Below, piece by piece: positions 39,601 through 54,600 of a stretch of DNA of 64,000 nucleotides. The notes beneath the pieces are model-generated. The model did not search any database. It was not told the DNA's origin and saw nothing but the letters and a program-made list of their open reading frames with translations. Both the position numbers and the translations under genes were made by a program. Each line of letters opens with the position of its first letter. Position 1 is the first letter of the stretch. Origin of the DNA: Oryzias latipes (taxonomy: Eukaryota > Chordata > Actinopteri > Beloniformes > Adrianichthyidae); NCBI RefSeq assembly GCF_002234675.1, contig NC_019876.2, positions 10,289,245-10,353,244 of the forward strand. Reading direction: 5' to 3'.

Positions 39601-42600
39601 GCTATGGTAAGCATGCTAACAATTTAGCTTGTTGTTGTTTCCCTTTCGGCTTTTCCCATCAGGGGTCGCCACAGCGAACGAGTCGCATGGTAAACTTGGC
39701 AATGTTTTACGCCGGATGCCCTTCCTGACGCAACCCTCTCAAAGCAACCGGGCTTGGGACCGGCACAGAAGTAGAGAAGGGAACAGGGAGCAGCCCGGAG
39801 TCGAACCCTGGTTTTTCTAACAATTTAGCTTGTGTTTGCAACAAAACATTTTTTCTCGTGAGTTTGGTACAAGACGCAAAAAAAAAAAGTTGTCTTTGGA
39901 GGTTTACCTCCTTTGTTGTCACGATGCTTATTAGCGGTATGTTAAAAGTGTAGGAAAGAATAAATGCGTCTGTGTTGCTACGTACACACTGGCCATTGGA
40001 CGCACGTCCTAGAATGCTCTAAATTTGCATTCTTGTAAGCGTTTTTAGCCCTTGATTTTCACACTGAGCAAGCAGGGAAGGGCTTCTTTTTCTGTTACGT
40101 TCTGTTACGTTCACCCTTTACGGTTGGAAGAGGCTTGGTGTGAAATGTCGAAGCGGTGCAAATATCAAACATCGCTCCAGGCTTTTGCTTTCACAGAAAA
40201 ACGCTCAGATCAATTCGATTTTAACCTCGTGACATTGATGACGTCATATTCGCCATTTAAAAAAAGAAAAGTAGCTAGCATGATGCCTGATTTGCTTTTA
40301 AAATCCATGGCGCTACATAGTCCTGCACTACATAGTGTTTTAGTATGTAGGGGTTAGGGTGGGAATTCGGACACAGCCCGAGTTTCGCACCAGCAGAAAA
40401 GGCACCGTTTGGAAAATGTTATTTTTTTAAAATAAAATTTTCACTCGCAGCACATTCCAGGGTGGCCGATAAGCCGCATGTTGGGTCAAAGGGCCGTGGC
40501 GGGGTCAGGTAGGGCCTGTGGGCCATAAAATATCACTTGCTGCTTTAAATTATAATTGTCTTTCATTCTAGGCCAAAACCACATGCAGCATCCACCAGCA
40601 AGCCCTGTGGTCCAACAGTCTTTCCAGTCTCCACCTCCTCCTGCAGTCGGTCAGCCTCAGATGCCTTTAGGCCCACAGGTGCATCACGCGCCTCCCCAAA
40701 TGTCCCCACCCCAGTCATCCACAACAAACATGTCAATAGCTAGTCATTCGATGCCAGGCCCACCAATGGGTGGCCCGCCCATGGGAGGCCAGTCTATGGG
40801 AAGTCCAGTAGGTGGCGGACCACCGATGGTTGGCCAACCAATGGGAGCCCAACCAATGGCTGGCATGAGCGGCCCATTTCCTGGGCCGCCACCACCAGCA
40901 GGCCCTGGAGGTTTCCAGCACCTTGGTCCTGGACAAGCTGGTCCACCTGGATATCCACAGCAAGCAGGTTAGAAGTTGATCTCTCACTTGGATACATTTG
41001 GTCGGTTTTAACCATCAGGCCATAAATCAGCAGTTAAAACTTGCACGTTTATTCTACTTGATGTCAGAAGTTACTTTTCTTTGCGTTTGCATACTGTGTT
41101 TTTTTTAACTCGTCATGTCTTGCATTACCAGGTCAGTTTGGGGGAATGATGCCCGGGCCCCAGGCAAGCATGCAGGGGGGCTTTCCCGGGGCAATGGCAG
41201 GCCCACCCCAGAAGAAACTGGACCCTGATGCAATCCCAAGCACAGTGAGATGCTCTTCAGACGTTGCCATAAACTGGCTTGGTTTAAAAAAAAAAAAAAA
41301 GGTGAGATTCATTTGTTTACATTTGTGTGTTTTAGACCCAAGTGATTGAAGATGACAAAGCCAAGAATGGGGGGCAGGTTTACTGCACGAACATCAGAGG
41401 TCAACTTCCCCCTCTCGTCACCACGGACTTCACAGTTCAGGATCAAGGTAAACCAGATGAAGAAAAATGTCCTGAAGACACAAATGTAGCAGATAGTTAG
41501 TATTTTTCTGTTTTCCTTTTGGAAAGTTTTTAACAAATGTGAAAAACACTTTGCAAGATTGTTTTTATTGGATCTTTTTTTTTTTAAAGTCTGGCATATT
41601 TTGTTGGCCTTTAATTAAACCGGTTTTAAAGTTCCACAAAAGAAAAAAGGAAGAAATTGTTTTTTATACTGAGCTTTTTATCCTTTTCTTCATGAAATTT
41701 GGATTTTTCTTATGCTGCTTCCTACACAATATAGTTCAGAGCAAAACAGGAACATTATTTATGTGCTGTTTTAGGTTGTTCTTACATTGTGATCTGAGGA
41801 CTGTCTGATAACATAGAGACATCTCTGAGTCGTTTTTCTTCTTCTTGCTAGTTATGTGTGTTTGTGTGTGTGTACATATTTATTTATGACATGCTGCTTT
41901 GAAGATGTTCACCCGCATGTCTCTGTACCAGGAAATGCCAGTCCCAGGTTCATACGCTGCACCACCTACACCCTGCCCTGCACCGCCGAACTGGCCAAAC
42001 AGTGCCAAGTTCCCCTGGCTGCCGTTGTTAAGCCCTTGGCCAATCTGCCAAAAAACGAGGTAGGTGTCAGGAAAAAACTAAAACGAATCAACAAAAACAA
42101 AGGTTGGACAAATGTTCTTTCAGTTTCCACAGACAGAATGTTTTTAGAGCTGCTCTTGTCATACTTGGCTTTGTTTAAAACTCTTATATTTCTTCATCCA
42201 AATGACTGTAAATCCTCCATCCATTCATCTTCTAAACCGACTTAATCCCTGTTGGGGTGATGGGGCTGCTGGAGCCTATCTCAGCTACTGTTGAGCTAAG
42301 AGTTGACTAAAACAGCAAAAAGAGCTGCTTTACATCTACTCAGTATTTTACAATTCATAAAACTATCCTAAACAGATATTTTGTTTTTATATATATTTGA
42401 CATTCAGTTTTACACATCGTGATATGATGATATGATGTGAAGTTGTCCTCTGAATGACCTGCGTTTTATCTTGTGTGGTCCAACTGTACCGTCTTTTCCC
42501 TGCACTCGTGCTGTCACACACACACACGCACCACTTGGCCTTTTTAGGAAATGTTCACCCTCACTCATCTGGCTTTTACACTAATTAGCCGATGTCAAAA

Positions 42601-45600
42601 ATGTTAGAGGGGAAAAGAAGAGGTTTACACTAAACCTAAGAGGACAACGTCAAGGAGGCAAGCTTGTTCAGTGTTTGGGTTTGTACATGGCTCAAAAGAT
42701 CACACTGGGAAGCACAAATGTCTTTTTTTTAAATGGATTTATATTCTGCATTGGTAAACATGTCATAAGATATAAAAAAGAAATACTAATCTAAGAATTA
42801 AACTGCTTTCCTGCTCGTCTGATTGGTTTGAAGGTAGTTGAGTTTATTTCATCTGAGCGCGTGCAGTTTATGTCTCCAAAGTGTTGCTAGCTTAGAGTTC
42901 TATAGAGCAGTGGTCCCCAACCGGACCGGTTCGGAGGACATTTGGTACCGGGCTGCATATTATTATTATCTGATTCTGAAGGAAGTTTTATTTTTGGTCA
43001 GTCGCTCGGTCAGGTGTTGAAAATACACCCACTACTTTCTTAAAGCGGCTGCACTGACCGCTAAGTTTAAATTTCTGAGTCAGCCAAGTTAACAAAAAAA
43101 CAAACATATTTTGAAAGTTTGTGGTTTTTTGTGTGGAAAAAGCAGTGAGGAAACAGAAGAAGAGCCTTCACTTTCAAAATAAAAGAAATCTGCATTTAAC
43201 AAACACCAGGGGCCTCATTTATAAACGTTGCGTACGCACAAAAGAAGGCGTACGCCACTCTCTACGCAATAGTTGAGATTTATAAAAAGCGAATTTGACG
43301 GGAAAATGTGCGGACCTTCACGCAAGCTCTGACCCAGGCGTACGCACAAAAACGGGTAAAATGAGAAACGGCGACGCCGTCGGCAGATGGAAGAAACACG
43401 TGAAAGTGAAAATGACAATACTGCCTCTCAGAAATAACATGAAGACTTCACAAAGCAAGTCTTACAATTAACAGCCTACACGAACAACCGTTTGATCGAT
43501 CAGCAGTGAAACAAACAAAAGAAAATCAAACGAAAACTTCAACAGAAATTCAAATGAACACTTATTTGCAAAAAGAAAAGTGAAATATGTTCTGCAATAT
43601 TGGCATGTTGTGCAATTCATCCTCATAAATAGTATAGTTAACAGAACGAAATAATGTACAAAACTGACATTCCCGTCAATGTGTCCGTCTGGCGGAGCAG
43701 ATATAGGTGCAATCAGACAGACAGATGGATAGATAGAGAGAGATGCATTAATTGTCCACTAGGGAAAGTTGTTTTCAGAGCAAAACATTTCTTCATAAGC
43801 TATGGAATTATGGTATTCATGCATATGCCTTTAGTTTGTTTTATTTTTGATAAAACAAAGTATGGCGTATGTCTCGACCATCCAGAAAGCAACAAGAAAT
43901 TACAGTTGCGCTGAACATACCGACATCTGTAGCTTGTCAGATGCAATTAAATGGAGGGAAATAAAATGCCCCATCACAATGCGTAATGACACACAATGGC
44001 TTATCGTGCGCTCTTAGAAGATGTGGCAAATGGGAGAATTCGGAGTGAACGCATCTTTAGACAGCAAGGAGACTTGCTGGTCTTATGAGCCGGTTCCGAC
44101 TTCCTCGAGCCGTCCTGTTGGACCTATGCGGGCTTTTGGGGGTGTGTCACCCGGTGCATCTGGTGCGTCGGCGTTCCCCCTGAGTCTCAGTCACCACTCC
44201 ACTAAGGGATTCCCCAATTATTGCCGCTAGTCTCTCATCAAGAGGGGTCCGACCATGCCTTCTTTATTTTGGCCACAGTCCGAGGTTGTGAGGCTACAGC
44301 ATTAACGGCATCTGCCACTCACGTGGCTTTTAGGCATTAGTAATGCCCACACTGTGCCCTCCAAACAACACTTTTCTCCTCTATTCCACCTCGCCAACGA
44401 TAACTTCTACTTCACATTGAGTGAAGTTACGTTTTTTTCATTTCCTCTCGGTGTGTGCCATGGTTTCGCAATCAGTGAATATTCATTTGTGGGCGTTTCA
44501 CGGACTATTTATGGGCAACTATAGGTGTGTCATGAAGCCGCAAAAGCTGCGCTGCATTTAGAATTGATTGTGATTTATTAAGGGAAAGATGCGTAGGATG
44601 TGCGTGCGCACGGTTTTATAAATCCGAATATTTCTGTGCGTACGCACGTCCTATGTTTCATCCGTACGCCACTTCTGACGCAAATCCTACGCAAAGTTTT
44701 AAAAATGAGGCCCCAGGAGTCTTTCCTCCAAACATGGATTTATCACGACAGTTGTTCCCACACTATAATAATATAATAATGTTTAGCAACCGGTTGTCTA
44801 CTGTTACGAAGATGCTGCTAATGAAGTTGCTCAAACGGTGGATTCTTGTTTATTATTACATTAAAAAATACCAGTCTTTTGGTTTTTATTTTTATTTATC
44901 CGCTGCACCGTAAAAGTCGGATGAGGCTTAAGTTGGTGTCCGATTATCTTGATCACATTTTATCGGTTCGCACATGAAATCTAGTGTACAAATAAAGTTA
45001 AAAGTAGCTGCCGATTAATTATTTTTTTTTATTTTTTTACAGAGGATGAAAAGAAACTTTACCCTCTAAAGTTGAGAGAAACTAAGTGACCTATTTCAGG
45101 CTCATACAGGCCGGTCTGTGAAAACGTTAAACCACTCTGTTGCCTGAAAAACGTTGGGCATCGATGCTATAAACAGGGGTATCAAACTCATTTTCACCGA
45201 GGGCCACACCAGCATAGTGGTTGTCCTCAAAGGGCCAGATATAACTTATACATGTAACTAAAATAAACTAATGTCCTTAATGTTAAATAACTCATTATTT
45301 ATTTATTATAACTTTTTAAAGTGACAATTACAGTTGCATAGAAAACATATGTTTGCTTGTTACTTGATTCTGACAGGTTACATCATATTGACAGTGTTTA
45401 AGTCCTAATGAATAGTTGCCCCATCCGATATTTCAAGTCTGATTCCCCCTAAATATGAATAAATACACACCAATTTTTATTTTTAAGAAATGAGAAACTT
45501 TTAGGCTCTCGCTGGCCACATAAAATGACATGGCGGGTCACATTTGGCCCGCTGGCCTTGAGTTTGACACATGTGCTATAGAGAACCAAAATCATTAACT

Positions 45601-48600
45601 CATACTATTTTAGTTAAGTATAAAGTGTTGTGTGTAGTTATTGGAACCACTAATGGTTCAAAGAGGCCTATTTATCACATTCAGGTGATGCAACGTTTAA
45701 CTGTCAGGAATTCAAGCATTCAGACATGCTAAATATCACTTTGGTAAACGATCTGCAGCTCCTGGGGAGCAGCCGCGGCAGCCACATCGTGTCTCTCGCC
45801 TCCACTTACATGCGGCGTCTCTTCACTGTTCCTGCAGGCTCCTCTGTACGCGGTGAATCACGGGGAGACCGGTCCTATCCGGTGCAATCGATGCAAGGCC
45901 TACATGTGTCCTTACATGCAGTTCATCGACGGTGGTCGCCGCTACCAGTGCACTTTTTGCAACTGTGTCAATGAGGGTACGGTATGATGCAGAAGTGTGC
46001 TGTAACCTTAAAAACAAACAACAAAAGTAGGGCTGCAGAGTGTTTGTTGATCCTGGTGTCCTGAATAAAGTCCCCAGTCGATCATTTCAACCAGATAAAC
46101 AGAAGTTCTGTCATCTTTCATCTTTATTTGGAGTAGTCTTGTACGTCACCACCTTATCACGACCAGAGGTGCTTGCTGTATTTTCTTAAAGCAGTTTCAT
46201 TTGACATTTATAAAGTGATTATGTGGTGATCAGGTGATCCGAATGTGAATTGTGGATTTTCACAAATTCAGTAAAACAGCAGTTTTAACTTACAACAACT
46301 TACAAAGCCACATTTTCATACAATAAAACTCAGAAATAGTCGTCAAGGTTTAGGATTAGACATGAAAGTGATCTTTGTCTGCTAAAAATGATTGAAATTA
46401 GGGATATTAGGAATATTTAATGTAATGAAGAATAAACTTTAACTAGCCCTGTATCTGGTCTTATCTCAGAAGATGCTAGTTAAGTAAATGCAGTCACTGC
46501 TGTGTAAATGTAGCTGATTAACCAATCAGTTTTCTTTTTGTGTTTTTAGTGCCGGTCTTCTACTTCCAGCATCTGGACCACATGGGCCGGAGGGTGGACT
46601 TCTACGAGAGGCCTGAACTGTCTCTAGGGTCCTATGAGTTTGTAGCCACTTTGGATTACTGCAAGGTACCCACTGAGGACCTGAGGAACGCCGGCTGTCG
46701 CTTAGCGTGGGCCGATCAGACAAATGGAGCCAGCACTTTTTAAACAAATTAATATGGTAGAGCTGATCAGATGCCATCTTTTGAATGTTTTAAGGTCCCT
46801 TCGATCAATTTTCAGTGGGATTTAGTTAATAGCAACTATTGACTGTAAATGGGAACTGGACTGAGTTAGCATGAAAAACAGACATACTTTTGGTTCCAAC
46901 CAAAAGAAGTCAATTCAGTTGCCTTTTTTTTTGCAATACAGACGCCGACACGTTGGAACCAGACAACGTCGGTTAGTAGTGATTGTTCCAAGTTGGTCCA
47001 GGGGGGTACTTCCTATTTGGACTGTGGGGGGGTGGGGTGGGGGGGGTCACTCAGTTCCGTTCTCATATACTTTTTAACAAACCTCCACTAAATACCTCAA
47101 CAGACAGAAAAAAAAAGTAAAATTTTGTCGGAAAAGTTGTCCCTCCATTGATTCATTACTCCCCCTCCGTTTACAAAATGCTTAAAATGAATATCTGCTG
47201 ATAACAAACAAGAAAAGCTTGAGACACAACATGGAAACACAAAAGTTACTGATAGGACAGGTCGCTTGTTCTGCTGCTTTACCCATGATTCCCATCTCAT
47301 ATGGTCACATTCAGTTTTTAATTTTTTAACAACATTCAGCCTGATGACAAAGAAACTAATCTGAATCTGATCCATTCTATCTGCTGTCTTTTCACAGAAC
47401 AACAAGCCTCCAAATCCTCCTGCCTTCATCTTCATGATTGATGTGTCCTATAACAACATTAAAAGCGGCCTCGTCAAGCTGATCTGCGATGAGCTGAAAA
47501 CTCTGCTGGAGAAGCTGCCCAGGTACGACTGCTGCCGGTCAAATGAGAAGAAACTGCATGGAGTAAGATAAGAATAAGAAAAGGTTTCAGTTTGCAGAAT
47601 AACCTGAACTTTATGAAATAAAATGCTGATAAATAGTTTAGACCAGATTTATCACAGATTTATGATTCATCTGGACTGACATGCAGTTGACGCTCCTCAG
47701 TTGTTTGTTGATGCCAGCAACAATTTATCCAGACTTTTGTCAATAGTGAGACTTCACAGTTGAAACATTTTGCAGACGTAAAGTCCTCACCTATGTTTGC
47801 ACAGCCATTAAATGAAAGCCATGTGTGAGGAATTCTCTCAATAAAGAAGTGAGACTCCCGTTGTAAGTCAATCCAGATGTGGACCAAATCTTCTAATTAA
47901 CATGTCGTCATTTATTTAGTCCTTGTCTGGTTAAGATTCAGTAGAAATAACTCGGCTTCTCTGTATCTTCTTTTTTTTATTCCAAAGCTGCTAGTGTCTC
48001 ATGCTCAGATAGTAAAAGTGTGTGGATAGAAGAGAACTGCCATTAAATTCTTCTTGAAGTGCTTTAAAGTAACTGTCGGTCTCATTAATCGTCCCTCGGC
48101 GCGTCCAAGTGATTTTGAATGGGAGTCGTAGAAACTGCAGCAAGCTGTGTTGATAAAGAAGCTGCTGGGAGAACGCCGGGTTCAGTGCAGCTATCAGTGA
48201 AACTGTAATAAACCGAGCGTTCTGGCAAATGTCACGGCGTCCTGCCAAGCTTTTTTCTTCATCTGGAGACAAACCGATAAGGAAGAATTAGTAGCCTTTG
48301 AAGCAAAGACGGGAAAACAGAGCGGGTGCGTTTCTGCACAAATGTTATGCAGAAATGCATGTAGTGGGGGAAGTTTGACAGGGTTTCTTTTCTATAAAAC
48401 ATTGAAAACAAAATCAAAAATTAGAGCGTTGCATGACCCGTAGGCGCTACCCTCCCCTGCCCTAGCCGCCCCATTTTTAAACCAACCTTCCCTGGGTGAG
48501 CGGCTGCTACACGCCCCTCGCTCTCCCCTTTTGCCCCTGCCATCCTGGTCACAGCTTCATGGGACATCTTTATACAAAAAAAACCAATACTTTTTCAAAA

Positions 48601-51600
48601 TGGCGTTTCTTCTGTTGGTTTTATCTCCATAGTAACCATTTTGTTTTTGCATTGCCTGGGGATGAGGAACAGGTCTATGTAATCTTTTGAAAATTTTTCC
48701 AATTTTTAGAATTGGCAAAAGTCAACTTTTGGATTTCCTTGGCAACAGGTTTTTTTTTTTTTCCTAAAATGTTCAAATCGAATGTCATATTGTTTTTTTT
48801 TTGTCTACAATTCATGTATTAAGTTTTCAAAATATTCTGGTAAAAATGTTCAATTTTTGTGACACAATATTACTGCTTAAATTCTAAAACCTCTCAAATC
48901 AATATTTTCTTCCCAAGAAGCTTCCCAGTGATGCTCCAGGATTTAGGCGGCAGTAGATGGAAATCCCAAGGAGGAGTTTAAATTTGTAGCTGGTATGAAC
49001 TTGGATTTTTGAAAAATTCAAGATGGCGGCCTCTTCCCAGGGTCAAAGGTCATTGAAACCCTGGTTGTGGTTATAGACTTAACAACAATTTTTTTGTTTC
49101 GCATATTGTGCGAAAATGTTAAAATAACAAACTTGCCACAAAATGGCTGCCAAGCTGTGGGTCCTGTGACCATCCCATAATAATGTCTAAATTTCATGTT
49201 TCACCTGTTTTGTCTTTGTTAGGGGATTCTGTAATGTTTTTTTGAGCCCCTAAGAAATGATGTCTCCATTAATTTGCCATTTCTCGCACTGTGATGTCAT
49301 CAATATGTATTCTTATCGGGTCCTGCTTGTGTGCAAATTCTGGTGAGTTTTTGAGTGTCCGTGGCGAGTTGGACATTTTTGCTCAAAGGCACAATAAGAA
49401 GAACCGCAAAAAACAGGTATGGGCCTTGCAGTCCAGGACGATAATAAGCTTTCGAGGTTAGCTGATGAATGTTACACACGGTTTTCAGTTATTTGTATTT
49501 ACCAGACAGTTTGGGTTTTTGTTGGAGAGCCGCTGTAAACACAGTGCTGCCACACACACCCCCCGCCCCTCGTGCAGGTCAACGACTGTTGCCGGCCGGA
49601 GTCCGTCTTCAGCCCTGACATCCGAATGAGGCCAAATCCAAACAGCCTCACTCCATGAGCCTGAAGTGTTTTCCTGCTTCTCTCCTGCAGGGAGGAGGGC
49701 GCAGACGGCTCCGCCGTGAAAGTGGGTTTCGTCACCTACGACAAGGTCCTCCACTTCTACAACGTGAAGAGCGCCTTGGCCCAGCCGCAGATGATGGTGG
49801 TGTCGGACACCACGGAGATGTTCGTGCCCCTGCTCGACGGCTTCCTCGTGAGCTACCAGGACTCCAAGGCGGTTATCTGCAAGTACGGTTCCCGCCTGTG
49901 CCAGCGAGTGGACTGCCTTCCTGAATCGCTATCAATGATAATTCTGTCCCTGATATAAGAGACGTTATGGTTACGTCCACATTCACTCCCTAACCCCGAA
50001 GACCATCTAGTGCCCTGGATTTGAACACAACCCGGACACACGCTCACGGCTTTTATTTTTAACACCATCGGTTCCCAAAGTCAAAACCTAATAAATATGA
50101 ACATTTAGGAAGAATATTTATAGTGTTCTGGTGATGAAAACAAAATAAATGTACAGCAAATGACAAATAGGTCAAACACAATGTGTTGTAAGCTATATTT
50201 GCCAAACTAGTGAGCATTGACGCACACTTGGTTTTTTTGCAGAGACTTCTGGAAAATTTCCAGGGAGCCGGATTTTGGAATCGTAAATTCGTACACTGAA
50301 AAAGTGGCGTCCTACATATTGTATTAAGTAGTGAGTAACCCTCCCTGTTTTCCCATCAGCCTCCTGGACCAGATCCCCACCATGTTTGCAGACACCGCAG
50401 AGAGCGAGACGGTTTTTGCCCCCGTCATCCAGGCCGGCGTGGAGGCATTTAAGGTTAGCCACACGGTGACGCCCGTCGGCATGTGAAGCTCGCTAGAATT
50501 CTGAAAACTGCTGTTTCTGGGATTTTTAATCATCTAAACTTCTTTTTTTTTTCTTTTACAAAAATTATTCTCTTGTAGTAGGGAGTGTGTTGTTGTGTGT
50601 GCATGTTACTCCACTTTTGCTCGAGTAGCTGGGATAGGCTCCAGCAACGTACATTTCTCATCTCATAGGGGTTTAATTTTCAACTGCAATAACTACTAAA
50701 AATGTCAGTCAGGAAATTGTTTTAAACTGTTCTTTCCTGGTTGTTGTTTTTTCCCTCACAGGCAGCAGAATGCAGCGGGAAGCTCTTCATCTTCCAGTCG
50801 TTCATGCCGACGGCTGAAGCTCCTGGCAAGCTGAAAAACAGAGATGACAAAAAGCTGGTCAATACGGACAAAGAGAAAGTAAGCTGCTGCTGCTGTTTGT
50901 TTTTCTTACCCCCTTCTGCTTTTGACAGATGACATGTGATCCAGAGCAGAGTCTGAGCTCAGTATGAGCAGAGAAATGGCTTACTGGAAGAAAGTGTTGA
51001 CGTTTTTAGGAAAAAATAGAGTGTTGGAAGGATTTACCCAAATCTGATGATTTTTTTTTTTTTTTTTTTCTGTCTGTACAGACCCTGTTCCAGCCTCAGA
51101 AGGGTGTTTATGAGCAGCTGTGCAAAGACTGTGTGGTGCAGGGATGCTGCGTTGACCTCTTCCTGTTCCCCAACCAGTACCTGGACTTGGCCACCATGGC
51201 TGATGTGCCCTCACACACAGGTGGTTCTGTCTACAAGTACAACAACTTCCAGGTATTAAGGCCCATTAAGAGAGATCAACACAAACAGGAAAAGCCATTT
51301 GTAGTCTAATATGATGTATTGTGAGGTGACAACACTGACACCTGCTGGTTGACAGATGGAAACGGACGGGGAGCATTTCCTTGCAGACCTGAGGAAGAGT
51401 GTCCAGAAGCACATCGGATTCGACGCCATCATGCGTGTTCGTACGAGCACAGGTACGTAAACGTACCAGGAAGACACATCATGTGTTGCACGCACGGCTC
51501 CCAATTCTGTGCGTCTCCCATCAGGCTTCAGAGCCACAGATTTCTTCGGCGCCATTCACATGAACAACACCACGGACGTGGAGATGGCCGCCGTGGATTG

Positions 51601-54600
51601 CGACAAAGCCGTGACGGTGGAGTTCAAGCACGACGACGCTCTCAGCGAGGAGAGCGGTGCTCTCATCCAGGTGCGTCCTCCTCTTTCAAAAACAAAAGCG
51701 GTTCTTTAATGTTTCTTTTTTGTGAGCATGTCCATTTGAACTCTGTTTCCCAGTGTGCTTTGCTGTACACCAACATCAGCGGGCAGCGGCGCCTCCGCGT
51801 CCACAACCTCAGCCTGAACTGCAGCTCCCAGCTGTCAGAGCTGTATAAGAGCTGCGAGACGGACTCGCTCATCAACTTCTTTGCCAAATCCGGTGAGTTT
51901 CCTTTCACTTTTGAACATTTTTTCGCCTTTAAGGCATCACATCTGCATCTGCTGGGGTTTATTACTGACTTTTGAGTTTACCCAGAAGCCTTTGGAGGCT
52001 TTTGAACAGGGATGTCCCGATCCAATCACGCAGTTTCAGACTTAATCCAAAGCAGATGTCGTGTCCCAATCCGGGATCACTATTTATTTTATTTATGTGA
52101 TTAGTGCCATGTTTTTAAAGCTTTATTATTACAGATAAGTTTTGTACTAAAAGTCAGCATATCACGAACGGATCACAACATTATATCGCCATAAAACGCA
52201 GAAGAAAGCAGCACTAGCTTGACCAGGAGGTGCACAAAAGGATCCGTGACGCCTAATAAAAGTTTAAAACGGACAGCGAGCGTCTCTAATGGTTTGTTTT
52301 AATGCAAACAACAATCTACAGTAGCATTTCAAAAGAAAAAAGAAGGCAGTAAGACGACTTCCAAGGGAGCGTCAACAAAGAGCAAGCTCTGTCAAAGAGT
52401 GATTAAAAAAAATCCATGACCTTTCTAAAAACAACTAAAGCAAATGTTTTCATGGATGTGAGCTAGTCATGAATACTCGTCTGAGCTACAGTCACTAAAC
52501 TAATTATCTACTTATACTAGTTAATAGTTGACTGGTTTTTCTAGTTGACAGTAGCACTATTTCTACTTGATTAGCTACTTCACAGCAGTGCTCTGTGAGT
52601 GTTAAATACTAAATAAAATATAGTTCAGGGACTACCTGTCTATTAAATGTATTCATTTTCTTAACGTGTTGTGTAAAGTATCAGATTGGGACTCTGTATT
52701 GGCGGATTCTCCAAATCAAATCACTACAGATGGGGGCATTCTTAGTTTTTAACCAAAGAATGTGTTTTGTTTCTCGTTTTCGCTCTTAGCTTACCGTGCC
52801 ATCCTGAACCAGCCTTTAAAGAACGTGAGGGAGATCCTGGTCAACCAAACCGCCCACATGCTGGCTTGCTACAGGAAGAACTGTGCAAGCCCGTCAGCGG
52901 CCAGCCAGGTCGGTCGGTCGGACGGTGCAGCACGGCTGGTGGAAAGTCTCTGCTGTGGTTTACCTGCATCGCTGTTGAATGAACTTTCACTGTCTGCCTG
53001 TTTTGTAGTTGATCCTGCCTGATGCCATGAAGGTGTTCCCGGTCTACATGAACAGCCTGATGAAAACGGCTCCTCTGGTGGGCAGCACCGAGCTCTCCAC
53101 AGATGACAGGGCCCACCAGAGGCTGGCGGTCATGGCCATGGGGGTGGAGGACACACAGCTGCTGCTGTACCCACGGCTCATTCCTCTGGTGCGCAGCTTT
53201 TCCTCACACTTCAGTCAAAAATCCCCTTCAGACCCGAAGAAAATACTTTAAAGTCCTTCATCTCAGTGGATCTTTTAAATTGGAAAAACTGTCGTTTTCT
53301 AGAACATCCTTTCTGCAGAGCGGGGAGCAGTTCATTCGTAATTCGCCCCCAAGTTGTGGGCGGCACTGTTGGTGCAGAGCAACTCCGTCCCTCCTTCCCG
53401 TCACCCATAACTGAGAGCTCTTTGTTTTAAGCAAATCCAATCTTTGTTTCAAATACAATACTTTTTCAAGCTGCATTTCTTCGTCTGCTCCTGATTCACA
53501 ACGATTTGAATAAAGAAATACTCAAAAAGTCAATTTTTTTAGCTTCCTTTTGTTTTGTTACGTCCTTTACTATCAGAAAAAGGCTGTTAAAAACATGATC
53601 TTTATCAGAGTGGGTCTTTAAGAGTTTTTACAGGGGTTATGTTGAAAGAAAAAATGACAATGCGTTTCTCTCTTTTCCCAGCACAACATGGACGTCGACA
53701 GCGAGGTGGCTCCGGCCCCGGTGCGCTGCTCCGAGGAGCGGCTGACCGATTCCGGCTTGTTCCTGCTGGAGAACGGACATTCCATGTTCCTGTGGATCGG
53801 CCAGGCGGCCTCTCCAGACCTCATCCAGGGCATCTTCAACCTTCCCTCGCTCGCCCACTTCCAAGGACTCACGGTCAGAGCTCCTTTACTCAAAACGAGT
53901 CGCGACCTCATGTCAGAGGAATGTCGGCACTTCTGCCACAACCAAACGAGACGAATGACTCCAGCAAATGTTGTTACAGTGATGGAAACTTCAGCTTTTG
54001 AAGCTAATTTAGAATCTTTAGACAAACCTTCATCAAGTAACTTTAGCTTTAAATTATTTTTGAGCAAAAAGATATTTTTTCAACGTGTTTGAAAAAATAT
54101 AATATCTCCCTTTTTTTTTTTTTTTTCCAGTCTACACTTCCTGACTTGGACAACCCGCTGTCAAAGAAAGTCCGAGCCATTATCAGGGACCTTCAAAACA
54201 AAAGGCCAAACTCCATGAAGGTAAGGCGACTAATATAAACAAAAACTCGTAGGAAGCACTGAACTTTGTCTCCAAAACAGCTTTTTTTGTAATGTCTCCC
54301 TCTAGTGGAGGATCAAGTTTTTGTCAAATAATTTCCGTGGAAAAATCCAAGCAAATTGGATCAAAAAGAGTAAATGATAAATCCTAAAATCTTACGCTCT
54401 GGTTAATAGTTTCCTGTGTCTTTCTTAAAAATAAATTTGTGTTTGTGTTTAGTGCAGCATGGGGGATGTATAGTTTGACATAAGAAAGGCTAACTGTTTA
54501 ACCCTCTGTACTGATGTGTTTGCCAATTACATCCGTTGTTTACAAAGATGTAGGGAGGAAGCCATTAAAATGTAAATTTAAAAATGTAAGATCTAGATCT

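Larger units (their letters stand above)
42060..45837 (+). other. sec24d intron 7 with stacked transposons
   Basis: A 3.8-kb intron holding a V-SINE-like fragment (42217-42300), an hAT-like end near 42906 (CAGTGGTCCCCAACC), a 1.5-kb Harbinger-like element (43209-44714) and an hAT-like MITE (45174-45577). No coding exon lies inside; the phases on either side (0/0) join directly. Confidence 0.75.

Noticed and set aside
39780..39816. tRNA gene suggested by the minus-strand GGTTCGACTCC
   Set aside because: No A box, no cloverleaf and no anticodon arm; it belongs to the SINE-like insertion.
51349..51975. 208-codon plus-strand frame across 51349-51975
   Set aside because: Reads sec24d exons 15-17 and their introns in a wrong frame; the real frame joins perfectly by splicing.
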